A stretch of DNA of 64,000 nt from JAFAGX01 sp963759875 (lineage in GTDB: Bacteria; Acidobacteriota; Terriglobia; Terriglobales; Acidobacteriaceae). Of the stretch, positions 7,945 to 16,263 are shown one piece after another. A program made the translations under genes and the position numbers. Under the pieces are notes generated by a model. That model was not told the origin of the DNA, made no database searches, and saw only the letters and a program-made list of their open reading frames with translations. The stretch spans positions 248,001 to 312,000 of the forward strand of contig CAVXBB010000016.1 in NCBI GenBank assembly GCA_963759875.1, read 5' to 3'. Positions within the stretch are counted from its first letter, which is position 1. Each line of letters starts with the position of its first letter.

Positions 7945-8493
7945 ATGGCTGAGAAGAAACAGGAGTCATTCACAGTAACGGACCGCCGGCTGTTCACGTC
8001 GGAGGGCGAAGTTCGCAACGAGATTGCACGGGAGGAAGTGTCGACCTCAACAGGGAAAACCGAAACGCCAGTGCCCAAACCCGACGAACACGCCATGCCT
8101 TCTGCGCCCTCGGCGGCTGAGCAACAGAAGCAAGCTGATGAATATCGTAAATCGGCAAAAAGCATGGACACGCGCGTCGAGCTGAGCGGCCATTCCGCCA
8201 AAGATCTGGAAATGACCTTCGAGAGGTTCATCGCTTCCCTGTACATGACGGCTATGCTTCAACTCGGCCTGATGCATGAGCAGGACGCTGAGCCGCGTGT
8301 TGATTTAATCGGTGCGCGGCAGACCATCGATACCATCAGCATGCTTTCCGACAAAACCAAGAACAACCTCACCAGCACGGAAGCGAACTTATTGCAAAAC
8401 TGCTTATATGAACTGCGCATGGCGTATGTGGAAGTCACCAACGCTTTGGCCCGTCCGCCGCAAGCCACCGGTACGGATCCCGTTAAGCGATGA
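7945..8493 (+). CDS. DUF1844 domain protein
   Basis: 182 residues. The first 75 are charged and low-complexity; the second half (ERFIASLYMTAMLQLG, then DTISMLSDKTKNNLT and LYELRMAYVEV) is the helical DUF1844 core. Function is unknown. It lies between ygfZ and an MBL hydrolase and overlaps the latter by 4 bp (ATGA), implying translational coupling. No signal peptide or membrane segment is seen. Confidence 0.82.
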   Translation: MAEKKQESFTVTDRRLFTSEGEVRNEIAREEVSTSTGKTETPVPKPDEHAMPSAPSAAEQQKQADEYRKSAKSMDTRVELSGHSAKDLEMTFERFIASLYMTAMLQLGLMHEQDAEPRVDLIGARQTIDTISMLSDKTKNNLTSTEANLLQNCLYELRMAYVEVTNALARPPQATGTDPVKR

Positions 8494-9263
8494 AAGCAAG
8501 ATTGACGGTGCTGGGCAGCGGCACATCCATGGGCGTGCCCACCATCGGATGCGGTTGCGCAGTTTGCCATTCGTCGGATCCGCACGACCGGCGTACTCGC
8601 CCTTCAGTTTTAATTGAATACAACGGCAACGTCGTCCTGATTGATTCGACGCCTGACTTTCGCGAGCAGGCCATTCGCGAGCAAATCAAAAAGCTTGACG
8701 CGGTACTGTACACCCACACGCATGCCGACCATATTCTCGGCATCGATGATCTCCGGCCGCTCAGCTTTCTGCATAAGCCGAATAAGCTGCCTTTGTATGC
8801 CAGTCAGGAGGCGGCGGAATTTATTCGCAGCATGTTCCGCTACATCTTCGACGCTGATTACAAATTTGGCGGTCTGCCGCAAGTGGAACTTCGCACGATT
8901 AATGGCCCGATTCAGTTGTTCGGGGCAAGCTTTGAGCCGGTGCCAGTCATTCATGGTGAAACGGAAATTTACGGTTTCCGCTTCGGTAGCGCCGCTTATC
9001 TGACGGATCACAGCGACATTCCCGAGAGCTCGTTCGCCAAGCTGCAAGGGCTTGACATTTTGTTTCTGGATGCGCTGCGGCACAAGCCGCATCCCACACA
9101 CTCGACTGTCGCCAACTCTCTGCAGATTGTCGAACGGCTTAAGCCGAAGCGTGCGTTTTTCACTCACATTTGCCACGATTTGCCGCATACAGCGACGAAT
9201 GCATCGCTTCCGCCGAATGTGCGGCTTTCGTATGACGGCATGAAACTGAATTTTGAAATCTGA
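8490..9263 (+). CDS. MBL-fold metallo-hydrolase (PhnP-like phosphodiesterase family)
   Basis: 257 residues. It starts with LGSGTSMGVPTIGCGCAVC, as in PhnP-type proteins that carry extra zinc-binding Cys. The metal motif THTHADHILGIDDLRP lies near residue 77, YLTDHSDIP near 170, and a late His (FTHICHDL) near 228. Relatives hydrolyse cyclic phosphodiesters. It overlaps the DUF1844 gene by 4 bp and is followed by ribF. The substrate is not predictable. Confidence 0.85.
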   Translation: MKARLTVLGSGTSMGVPTIGCGCAVCHSSDPHDRRTRPSVLIEYNGNVVLIDSTPDFREQAIREQIKKLDAVLYTHTHADHILGIDDLRPLSFLHKPNKLPLYASQEAAEFIRSMFRYIFDADYKFGGLPQVELRTINGPIQLFGASFEPVPVIHGETEIYGFRFGSAAYLTDHSDIPESSFAKLQGLDILFLDALRHKPHPTHSTVANSLQIVERLKPKRAFFTHICHDLPHTATNASLPPNVRLSYDGMKLNFEI

Positions 9264-9320
9264 TTTACGATTTTCAAGTTTCGATTGGCAATTGAAAACC
9301 GGCAATCGCAACTCACCAAG

Positions 9321-10259
9321 ATGCAGGTGTTTCACAAAATCGACGACATTCCGCCTGACTTTGGCCCGACCACGCTCAGTGTGGGTAATTTCGACGGAGT
9401 GCATCGTGCGCATCGGCAAGTCCTGAACACTATTGTGCAGCGCGCCAAGAACTCCGGCCTGAAATCGGTGGCTGTCACTTTCGAGCCCCATCCTGTCCGC
9501 ATTCTTCGCCCCGATGCCGATCTACGGTTGCTGACTCCCACTCCGGAAAAGGTACGCCTGCTATCTGAGACCGGGCTCGACGCCGTCCTTCTGCTTCCCT
9601 TCACTCGCGATCTCTCGCTGATGAGCCCTGAAGCTTTCGCTCACGACATCCTGAAAAAAGCTTTGCATGCGCGCGAAGTGCACGAAGGCTATAACTTTCG
9701 TTTCGGGCACAAAGCTGCAGGCGATGTGAGTATGCTTTCTGAGCTCGGCAAGAGAATGGGGTTCGAGGTCCATGTCTATTCTGGAATGCGCGAGCGGGGC
9801 GAGCCGGTTTCAAGCAGCCGCATTCGGAAGCTGATCAGGGAGGGCCACGTCAGCCGCGCCCGATTTTTGCTGGCGCGCCCTTTCAGCATTCTTTCGACCG
9901 CTGGCCGGGGCCGGGGATATGGCGCGAAATACACTGTGCCGACAATCAATTTAAGTCGCTATGAGGAACTGGTTCCGGCGGACGGTGTGTATATCACGCA
10001 AACTCGAGTTGCCGGGGAGTGTTTCGATTCAGTCACCAACATCGGCAAGCGGCCCACCTTCGGCGTGGACTCGTTCGCCATCGAAACTCACTTGCTGAAC
10101 TTTCATCCTATTGAGTTGACCCCCGAAACCGAGGTCGAACTTCATTTTCTGCAGCGGCTCCGTGATGAGATAAAATTTCCGTCGATCGACGCTTTGCGCG
10201 AGCAAATTGCCCGGGATGTCCATAAAGCCCGCCGTTACCTTCGCTTGCTGGAGCGGTAA
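9321..10259 (+). CDS. ribF: Bifunctional riboflavin kinase / FAD synthetase
   Basis: 312 residues from MQVFHKIDDIPPDFG; the longer TTG start is less likely. The adenylyltransferase half shows SVGNFDGVHRAHRQ and FEPHPVRIL, and the SSSRIRKLIREGHV segment. The C-terminal kinase half shows GRGRGYGAKYTVPTIN and SVTNIGKRPTFG. It converts riboflavin to FMN, then FAD. No FMN riboswitch is visible in the 57-bp gap before it, so it is probably expressed from the ygfZ operon. Confidence 0.93.
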   Translation: MQVFHKIDDIPPDFGPTTLSVGNFDGVHRAHRQVLNTIVQRAKNSGLKSVAVTFEPHPVRILRPDADLRLLTPTPEKVRLLSETGLDAVLLLPFTRDLSLMSPEAFAHDILKKALHAREVHEGYNFRFGHKAAGDVSMLSELGKRMGFEVHVYSGMRERGEPVSSSRIRKLIREGHVSRARFLLARPFSILSTAGRGRGYGAKYTVPTINLSRYEELVPADGVYITQTRVAGECFDSVTNIGKRPTFGVDSFAIETHLLNFHPIELTPETEVELHFLQRLRDEIKFPSIDALREQIARDVHKARRYLRLLER

Positions 10260-10380
10260 CACATCAGGGTTTCGGCCAATGCCCGGCAACGGCCAAAAAA
10301 CGCCACTTACCTTTTGCACCCTGAGGCGACTTAGGCACAAAGATTGCATCTAACTGGCCGTTTGTCGCCGAGGGATCGAG

Positions 10381-11238
10381 ATGGCAGAAGAAATCTCATT
10401 GCTTTTCGTAGACGATGAAGACAGCATTCGGGCAACCCTCCCCCGCTTACTCGAACGGCAGGGTTTCAAAGTTACCAGCGCGGCGAACGTCCCCGAAGCC
10501 CTGAACCTGATCGCGCAGCGCAGGTTTCAAGTTCTGATTACGGATTTAAACATTAATTATCCGGGAGATGGCTTTGCCATCGTCAGCGCCATGCGCAGCA
10601 CGCAACCTGACGCGCTTCGCTTCATTCTCACCGGTTACCCAGCCTTCGAATCAGCCCTGGAGGCGGTACGCCAGCAGGTCGATGACTACCTGGTAAAGCC
10701 AACGGATACCGAAGCGCTGGTGCAGACCATCAAGTCAAAATTCGCAACGCGAACGCCGGCGCGCCTGATTCCCCCCAAGCGGTTGCCCGATCTCATTCGA
10801 GAGCATGTGCGATCCATTGCCGAGGCATTTCTTAAGGAAGTTAAAGCTGACCCGGAAATCGCCGCCATCCCCATGTCGGATGCGGACCGCACGGATCACA
10901 TTCCACGGCTGCTCGATGCCGCTATGAGGATTGTGCTGGAGGGAAAGGTTACCGCCGAGGACAGGAAATCCTCTGTAACGCACGGCGCGCTTCGCCGACA
11001 GCAAGGCTACAGCGTTCCCATGCTAATAAGGGAGTCCAGAATCTTAAAGCGCAACGTGGCAGAAACTTTGCAGCACCATCTGCTGGAGGTCGATATCAGC
11101 TACTTGATCCGCGACATTGTATCCGCGTTCGGGACGATCGACCAACTTCTTGAGGAGTCAACACAAGCGTTTCTCAGCGCCGGAAACGGCAAGAAACGCG
11201 GCCGTAGCGGTACTCCGAAATCATCAGCTCGAAAATAG
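10381..11238 (+). CDS. Response regulator with RsbRD-like C-terminal helical domain
   Basis: 285 residues. Residues 1-120 are a receiver (LLFVDDEDSIRATLP, phospho-acceptor in LITDLNINYPGDG, switch Thr in FILTGYP, Lys in DYLVKP). The rest is helical (LPDLIREHVRSIAEAFL, then HGALRRQQGYSVPMLIRESRIL) and resembles the N-terminal domain of RsbR/RsbRD-type stress regulators, not a DNA-binding domain. Output is probably protein-protein contact. No partner kinase is adjacent. The C-terminus is Lys/Arg-rich. Confidence 0.75.
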   Translation: MAEEISLLFVDDEDSIRATLPRLLERQGFKVTSAANVPEALNLIAQRRFQVLITDLNINYPGDGFAIVSAMRSTQPDALRFILTGYPAFESALEAVRQQVDDYLVKPTDTEALVQTIKSKFATRTPARLIPPKRLPDLIREHVRSIAEAFLKEVKADPEIAAIPMSDADRTDHIPRLLDAAMRIVLEGKVTAEDRKSSVTHGALRRQQGYSVPMLIRESRILKRNVAETLQHHLLEVDISYLIRDIVSAFGTIDQLLEESTQAFLSAGNGKKRGRSGTPKSSARK

Positions 11239-11289
11239 CCTGATCGAAATTCGATTGCCAATTGTTCATTCACACTTGAAAATCACCGG

Positions 11290-12561
11290 ATGGCAGCGAC
11301 CACGGCGCTAGGCCTGACCGGAACCACTCCCGCCCAGCGCCGTATCCTACTCGCTGCCGCACTGGGATGGATGCTCGACGCCTTCGACGCCATGCTCTAT
11401 GCACTGGTGCTGACGCACCTGATGCGCGACCTGGGCATGAGCAAGGCGACCTCCGGCCTGCTTTACACCCTTACTCTGCTGGCTTCTGGAATTGGCGGTG
11501 TGCTGTTCGGATTCTTGGCTGATCGTATCGGCCGCAAGCGCGCCCTGATGCTCAGCATCTTGACGTACTCCGTTTGTTCCTTCGCTTCCGGGCTGGCAAC
11601 TTCCGTTCTAATGCTGGCCGTTTTCCGCTTCATTTTGGGTTTGGGCATGGGTGGCGAATGGAACACCGGAGCCACGCTTGTAGCGGAAACCTGGCCGTCA
11701 GAGTTGCGAGCGAAGGCCATTTCCCTGGTGCAAAGTTCCTGGGCAATCGGATATGCACTCGCCGCGCTGGTCGCCGGGATCGTCTTGCATTATGCCAACT
11801 GGCGCATGGTCTTCTTTGTTGGCATTCTTCCTGCCCTGCTGACGCTATGGATTCAGAAAGACGTGGCGGAATCGGAAATGTGGCAAGAACATCGGCGCCT
11901 GGCACGCGAGTCTCATCGCATCGCCGAGGCGCAGCAAAAATATCGACATGACAGTTTCAGGCGGTTGTTCCAGCCGCCGTACGGAAGATCCACTCTCATC
12001 CTGCTGCTCGCGACATTTTTCGGAATGTTCGGCTGGTGGGGGCTGTTCACCTGGATTCCTCCCTACCTCGCACTGCCCACGTCCCAGGGAGGACGCGGAT
12101 TCGGCGTTCTGGGCACAACTACCCTGCTGGTCACCTTGAATCTATTTGGAATGTTTCCCGGGTACGCGAGCTTCGGCTGGTTCGCAGATTGGCTGGGCCG
12201 ACGCAGAACATTCATTCTCTATACTCTGTGCGCTGCGGTTTTGGTTCCACTCTATGCTGCCGCCAGGCAGCCCTGGATTCTGATGTTACTTGGAATTGTC
12301 ACTGCTTTTTTCGGTACGGGATTTTTCTCTGGCTCCGGCATCATCGGCAGTGAGATTTTCCCCACGGCGCTGCGCGCTCGCGCTATGGGTTTCACTTACA
12401 ACGGAGCACGTGCCATGAGCGCCCTCGCGCCTTTTGTGATTGGCCGGGTTGGCCAGGCAAAAGGTTTGGACTGGGCTTTCTACGTCTGCGCGGTTTCCTT
12501 CTTCTTCGCGTCTGTAGTAGCTACGCAGCTTCCCGAGACTAAAGGTAAGAAGCTTGAGTAA
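11290..12561 (+). CDS. MFS transporter (sugar/aromatic-acid symporter type)
   Basis: 423 residues, 12 predicted membrane segments. The MFS loop 2-3 motif GFLADRIGRKRA is near residue 75 and GLGMGGEWNTGATLVAE near 118; the equivalent loop in the second half reads GWFADWLGRRR. These fit the metabolite:H+ symporter branch of MFS (aromatic acid, sialic acid or dicarboxylate carriers). The substrate is unknown. The start lacks a good Shine-Dalgarno. It is convergent with the PstS-like gene. Confidence 0.85.
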   Translation: MAATTALGLTGTTPAQRRILLAAALGWMLDAFDAMLYALVLTHLMRDLGMSKATSGLLYTLTLLASGIGGVLFGFLADRIGRKRALMLSILTYSVCSFASGLATSVLMLAVFRFILGLGMGGEWNTGATLVAETWPSELRAKAISLVQSSWAIGYALAALVAGIVLHYANWRMVFFVGILPALLTLWIQKDVAESEMWQEHRRLARESHRIAEAQQKYRHDSFRRLFQPPYGRSTLILLLATFFGMFGWWGLFTWIPPYLALPTSQGGRGFGVLGTTTLLVTLNLFGMFPGYASFGWFADWLGRRRTFILYTLCAAVLVPLYAAARQPWILMLLGIVTAFFGTGFFSGSGIIGSEIFPTALRARAMGFTYNGARAMSALAPFVIGRVGQAKGLDWAFYVCAVSFFFASVVATQLPETKGKKLE

Positions 12562-12565
12562 CCTG

Positions 12566-13009
12566 TTAGTGTGGCAGGTAGCCCGATTCCAGGGGAAGTT
12601 TCCCATCGACTTTGAGCACATTGACCTGATCGTCGATTGAGTGTTCTTCAACTAATCCCAAAGCGCCTGGAGTACTTTCCACAATACGAAGGACATCGGC
12701 GTCGGAATCCACCAGAGTGAAAGATTCCTTGTGGGAGGAGATAAAACTTTTCAGTTCCTCGCCGGACATTTTGTTCAAGCGCTCGAGAGTGATTGCCTCC
12801 CCAGCAGAATCCTTATGCAGCACGATCAGCACATCTTTTCCGTTGTCCCACTTCTTCGCTTCTAACCGAAAAAGCTTGGCCAGATGAGCGGAACTGATCT
12901 CCCGGGCGCTGTTATCTTTGTTGACCACCACCGCCATGTGATGGGCAAAGCATGGGACAAAGGAAAACAGCAGAAAAACCGACAATGATAGGACGTGCGA
13001 GCGCTTCAT
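12566..13009 (-). CDS. Small PstS-like phosphate-binding protein
   Basis: 147 residues with a signal peptide (MKRSHVLSLSVFLLFSFVPC) and GGAGGAAT just before the ATG at 13009. The mature part (VVVNKDNSAREISSAHLAKLFR, VLHKDSAGE, ESTPGALGLVEE) matches one lobe of PstS-type periplasmic proteins, about half the usual length. It may bind phosphate or a related anion, possibly as a sensor, since no permease or ATPase genes lie nearby. Pho-box-like repeats lie upstream. Confidence 0.72.
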   Translation of the reverse strand: MKRSHVLSLSVFLLFSFVPCFAHHMAVVVNKDNSAREISSAHLAKLFRLEAKKWDNGKDVLIVLHKDSAGEAITLERLNKMSGEELKSFISSHKESFTLVDSDADVLRIVESTPGALGLVEEHSIDDQVNVLKVDGKLPLESGYLPH

Positions 13010-13050
13010 ATTCCTCCCAGAGAAGCAGGTTAAGGCAGCATCGCACATGA

Positions 13051-13068
13051 GTTGTAACCACGTTGTAA
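13051..13068 (-). promoter_or_regulatory. Pho-box-like tandem repeats upstream of the PstS-like gene
   Basis: On the coding (minus) strand TTACAAC-GTGG-TTACAAC is a perfect 7-bp direct repeat with an 11-bp period, about 42 bp before the start codon at 13009. The same core in inverse orientation (TTGTAAC) precedes the PiT gene at 2877. A response-regulator dimer site is the simplest reading. Confidence 0.5.
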
Positions 13069-13144
13069 AAACGACGTGACGGACGGTTACGCTGGTAATC
13101 GGTTTCTAACGGTACGCAGGTGTGAAAACCTGCTTTGGAGCGGG

Positions 13145-14155
13145 CTACTCTATCGGCTCGATGACCGGAACCGCTTCATGCATTCGCCGATCAGGCATCT
13201 GAACCACGATTATCGCAAGCAATACCAGCAGGATGCCTACGGTTTGCAGCGGCCGCATCCCTTCGCCAAGCACTAAGGCCGCAATCACAATCGAGAACAC
13301 CGGCTCGAGGCAACTGACAACGACTGCGCGGGTCGGCTCCAGATGTTGCAGCCCGGCAAAAAATAGCGCAAAAGGAGCCAGCACAGATACCAGCGAGAAG
13401 ATCAGCATAAAAATCCATTGCCTGCCGGAATAATGTGCAGCGGCAATCTTCCACGGCGGATTCACGAGTATCCAAAACAGAGATGCGCTGAAGATAACGT
13501 ACAGCAGAACCGTCCAGCGATCATGTCGAGCCAGGACGTTGTGGCCACCCAGATTATAAAAAGCAAAAGAAAACGAGGCCAGCAGACCAGCTGTCAGTCC
13601 GATTCCATCCAGACGAAATCCTCCACCACCCACGATTCCAATGACCAGCACTACTCCGGTCATCGCTAACGCGACACCCGCCAATCGCTGGAGGGTCGGC
13701 TTTTGCGCTCCTCGCACGACCGTGTACAGCAGGACCCAGACGGGCGCGGTGTATTGCAGGATGATGGCCGTTGCCACATTGGTTCTGAGGATGGCCAGAT
13801 AGTAGAAATAATTTGACGCCGCCACGCCGAAAACTCCCAGCAGCAACATGCGTCCTAAATCGGCTGCCGGAACAATTAGTTTGCGCGGCCCGCGAAGCAG
13901 CATTAGCGCGAGCACAAGCAGCAGGAAAGAAAAAGTAGTGCGGCTCTGGGAAAGGATTAGCGGGTCAATGGGATGGAGAACCTCTCCTCGCGGTAATAAG
14001 CGGCCGGTGAAGGCAGCACGTCCGAGTGTGGCTGCCACTCCCCACAGAAACGTAGCGCTCGCGATGTACAAGTATCCGCGGACCGGATGGCGAGAAGCAC
14101 TTTGCGCATTCTCAACGATGGAAGGTTCAGCGCCAGACACCGCACCAGAATACAC
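13145..14155 (-). CDS. EamA/DMT-family transporter
   Basis: 336 residues, ten predicted membrane helices in two EamA halves. The first opens with RGYLYIASATFLWGVAATLG, and the second holds APFALFFAGLQHLEPTRAVVV and LEPVFSIVIAALVLGEG, hallmark segments of this family. It is probably a metabolite or amino-acid exporter. The N-terminal 25 residues are hydrophilic. It ends about 135 bp upstream of the PstS-like gene on the same strand. Confidence 0.87.
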   Translation of the reverse strand: MYSGAVSGAEPSIVENAQSASRHPVRGYLYIASATFLWGVAATLGRAAFTGRLLPRGEVLHPIDPLILSQSRTTFSFLLLVLALMLLRGPRKLIVPAADLGRMLLLGVFGVAASNYFYYLAILRTNVATAIILQYTAPVWVLLYTVVRGAQKPTLQRLAGVALAMTGVVLVIGIVGGGGFRLDGIGLTAGLLASFSFAFYNLGGHNVLARHDRWTVLLYVIFSASLFWILVNPPWKIAAAHYSGRQWIFMLIFSLVSVLAPFALFFAGLQHLEPTRAVVVSCLEPVFSIVIAALVLGEGMRPLQTVGILLVLLAIIVVQMPDRRMHEAVPVIEPIE

Positions 14156-14186
14156 ACTCTGAATCGGTCGAAATAGACCTCGTCAC

Positions 14187-14592
14187 CTATTCGCCAGCGT
14201 ATTCGATCCTGTATGTGATTTTCGCAGTCTTACCGAGCATGGCGGCGACGGAGCAATATTTCTCTTCTGACAAGCGCACTGCATCTTCTACGGCTTTGTG
14301 TTCGACCTTGCCACCAACCGTGTAGGTCAGTCGAATTTCGGGTAAACACCATTGGCGGAGTCGTGGCCCGATCCGCTTCTGCCCTTACTTCCAAGGTGGT
14401 AAACGGCTCACGTTTCTTGCGGAGAATGGTAACAACATCGGTCGCAGTGCAACCGCATAACGCGATCAGCACCAGCTCCAACGGGCTATTCGCAGTTTTC
14501 TCTTTGGCCGCATCCATTACTACTGCGTGCCGGCTCGTTGCCTCGCCTACAAATCGTTCGTTGTCCGTCCATCGGATCGTAGCTTCAACCAT
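14187..14592 (-). pseudogene. OsmC-family peroxiredoxin-like gene with a single frameshift
   Basis: The N-terminal frame (MVEATIRWTDNERFVGEAT, then LIALCGCTATDVV with the catalytic-type Cys) runs into a frameshift near 14338-14342 and then reads nonsense. Removing one C from the CCC there restores EIRLTYTVGGKVE, SEEKYCSVAAMLG with the second Cys, and a stop at 14187, giving about 134 residues, the normal OsmC size. OsmC/YhfA proteins reduce organic hydroperoxides or are redox-linked. A sequencing error in the short C-run is as likely as a true mutation. Confidence 0.8.
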
Positions 14593-14674
14593 AGTGATTT
14601 GGAGTCCTGTTTAGATCGTTAAACCTTGGTCAATCGCACCGCGACTTCTCTCAAAGCTGTGATCTCCATCAGCT

Positions 14675-16141
14675 TCACCGCCGGTTGTCGGTGCTCGGCT
14701 CGGGATGAATCAGCACTCGAAACAATTCCGGCGCGGCTTGCTTGAAGCGGATCTCTAACTCAGTTTGCACATCGTGCACACGCGAAAGCGGCAGGTCATC
14801 GGAAAATGTACAGTGGCAGGAAACATACATCCGCCCTCGCACGCGTTTAACCTCGACCTCGTGCACATCCAGCACTTCGGGATAATTCTCCACGATCGCC
14901 TTGAGCTTCTTCTCCAATTTTGCATCACGGGCAACTTCGTCTCCCGGTTCGATGGTCGACGGCTCGCTTTCAATATGCGTCAGAATTGTAGAAATTTCCG
15001 GTACTTCGCTGCGAATCTCGGTTTCCAGCAGCGTTACGCGATCATGCGCTTCCTTGAGGGTGAGCCCTTCATCGAGTTCCAGATGTTGCTCGACGTGCAA
15101 GCGACCGTGCAAATCCTGGATACTGACGTCGTGCACATTGAGGTTATGCCTCATCGCCACCCCGCGTACGCGGTCAAAAATATTTTCCTGCTGGCCGGGG
15201 CGGGGGATCGAGTGGACGACAACATCGGCGTCAGGCAAAACGCCGTGTACCGCCTCGGTAACCGCGTGGGCCACCTGCTCTGAACGCTGGAAAGTCACTT
15301 TACGTGACAGAGCGACGGACAAATCGGCAAAATAGCGGTTGCCGGCGCGCCGGATGCGGACCCGATCGACTTCCAGCAGACCATCTACACGGGAAACGGC
15401 GGCCACAATGTTGGCGCGGACTCCAGCCGGAGCGGCATCAAGCAATGCATCGATGGTTCGGCGCGCCAGCCGCGAACTCACATATACGACCACTCCAGCC
15501 ACGAATAACGCCGCAATCGGATCAGCATTCCGCAACCATCCGATGCGATAAAACCGGCCGACCAACACCAGCAACAGGCCCAGCGCAACCACCCCGGTCG
15601 ACCACACGTCCGTCGAAAAGTGCAGCGCATCGGCCTCCAAGGCCTGGCTGTCGTACTTGGTTGCGATCTTGCTCAACACACGCGATCGCCAATAATCCAC
15701 CGCCATCGAGGCAAATAGCACCAGGAATGCCGGAATAGTCGGATCGACTTCGACGTGATGAAAAAAGATTCGCTCAATGGCTTCGTAGACGATCCAGACG
15801 CAGGTCAGGAGAAGCAGTCCGGTCTCAATGAACGCCGAGAAATTTTCTACTTTTCCGTGGCCGTATTGGTGGTCGGCATCGGCGGGCTTGTCGGAAACTC
15901 GCACCGAGAAAAACGTGACCACAGCGGCGATCAGGTCGAGGCCGGAATGCGCAGCTTCGGACAAAATGCCCAAACTGCCAGTGGTCAGACCGACTATAAC
16001 TTTCAGCAGCGTGATCGCAATGGCCGCGACAACAGAGTTCCCCGCCACCGCGCGCTTTTCTGAGCGCATCGCGTCAGGAGTGTAGGTGATCGGCGACCCC
16101 GCCATATTGGCATTATCGCTGGATTGCACCGCGGACTCCAA
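14675..16141 (-). CDS. Cation diffusion facilitator (Zn/Fe/Co efflux) with extended C-terminus
   Basis: 488 residues. The CDF membrane domain (about 30-240) shows the metal-site pattern SEAAHSGLDL in helix 2, ADHQYGHGKVE before helix 3, and EADALHFSTDVW (HxxxD) in helix 5. The typical cytosolic dimerisation domain follows. The tail is much longer than the roughly 300-residue norm and appears to hold two or three related metal-sensing beta-alpha-beta modules (EQVAHAVTEAVHGV; VEQHLELDEG; RGRMYVSCHCTF). It exports divalent cations using proton exchange. Confidence 0.88.
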   Translation of the reverse strand: MESAVQSSDNANMAGSPITYTPDAMRSEKRAVAGNSVVAAIAITLLKVIVGLTTGSLGILSEAAHSGLDLIAAVVTFFSVRVSDKPADADHQYGHGKVENFSAFIETGLLLLTCVWIVYEAIERIFFHHVEVDPTIPAFLVLFASMAVDYWRSRVLSKIATKYDSQALEADALHFSTDVWSTGVVALGLLLVLVGRFYRIGWLRNADPIAALFVAGVVVYVSSRLARRTIDALLDAAPAGVRANIVAAVSRVDGLLEVDRVRIRRAGNRYFADLSVALSRKVTFQRSEQVAHAVTEAVHGVLPDADVVVHSIPRPGQQENIFDRVRGVAMRHNLNVHDVSIQDLHGRLHVEQHLELDEGLTLKEAHDRVTLLETEIRSEVPEISTILTHIESEPSTIEPGDEVARDAKLEKKLKAIVENYPEVLDVHEVEVKRVRGRMYVSCHCTFSDDLPLSRVHDVQTELEIRFKQAAPELFRVLIHPEPSTDNRR

Positions 16142-16263
16142 GCTGATCCCAGCGTCAAAGTGTCGAGGAAAGAAACCAGTATCTCTCCTTTCGCGCGGTC
16201 AGTGCGCTTCTCTTATGCTAGGATTCTTATTTCGCTGAGACTTTTCCTGGAGGATTCCCTGGT

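Noticed and set aside
9264..11289. Similar AT-rich spacers (CGATTGGCAATTG-like and CGATTGCCAATTG-like) before ribF and the MFS gene
   Set aside because: The match is short and low-complexity; too weak to call a repeat family.
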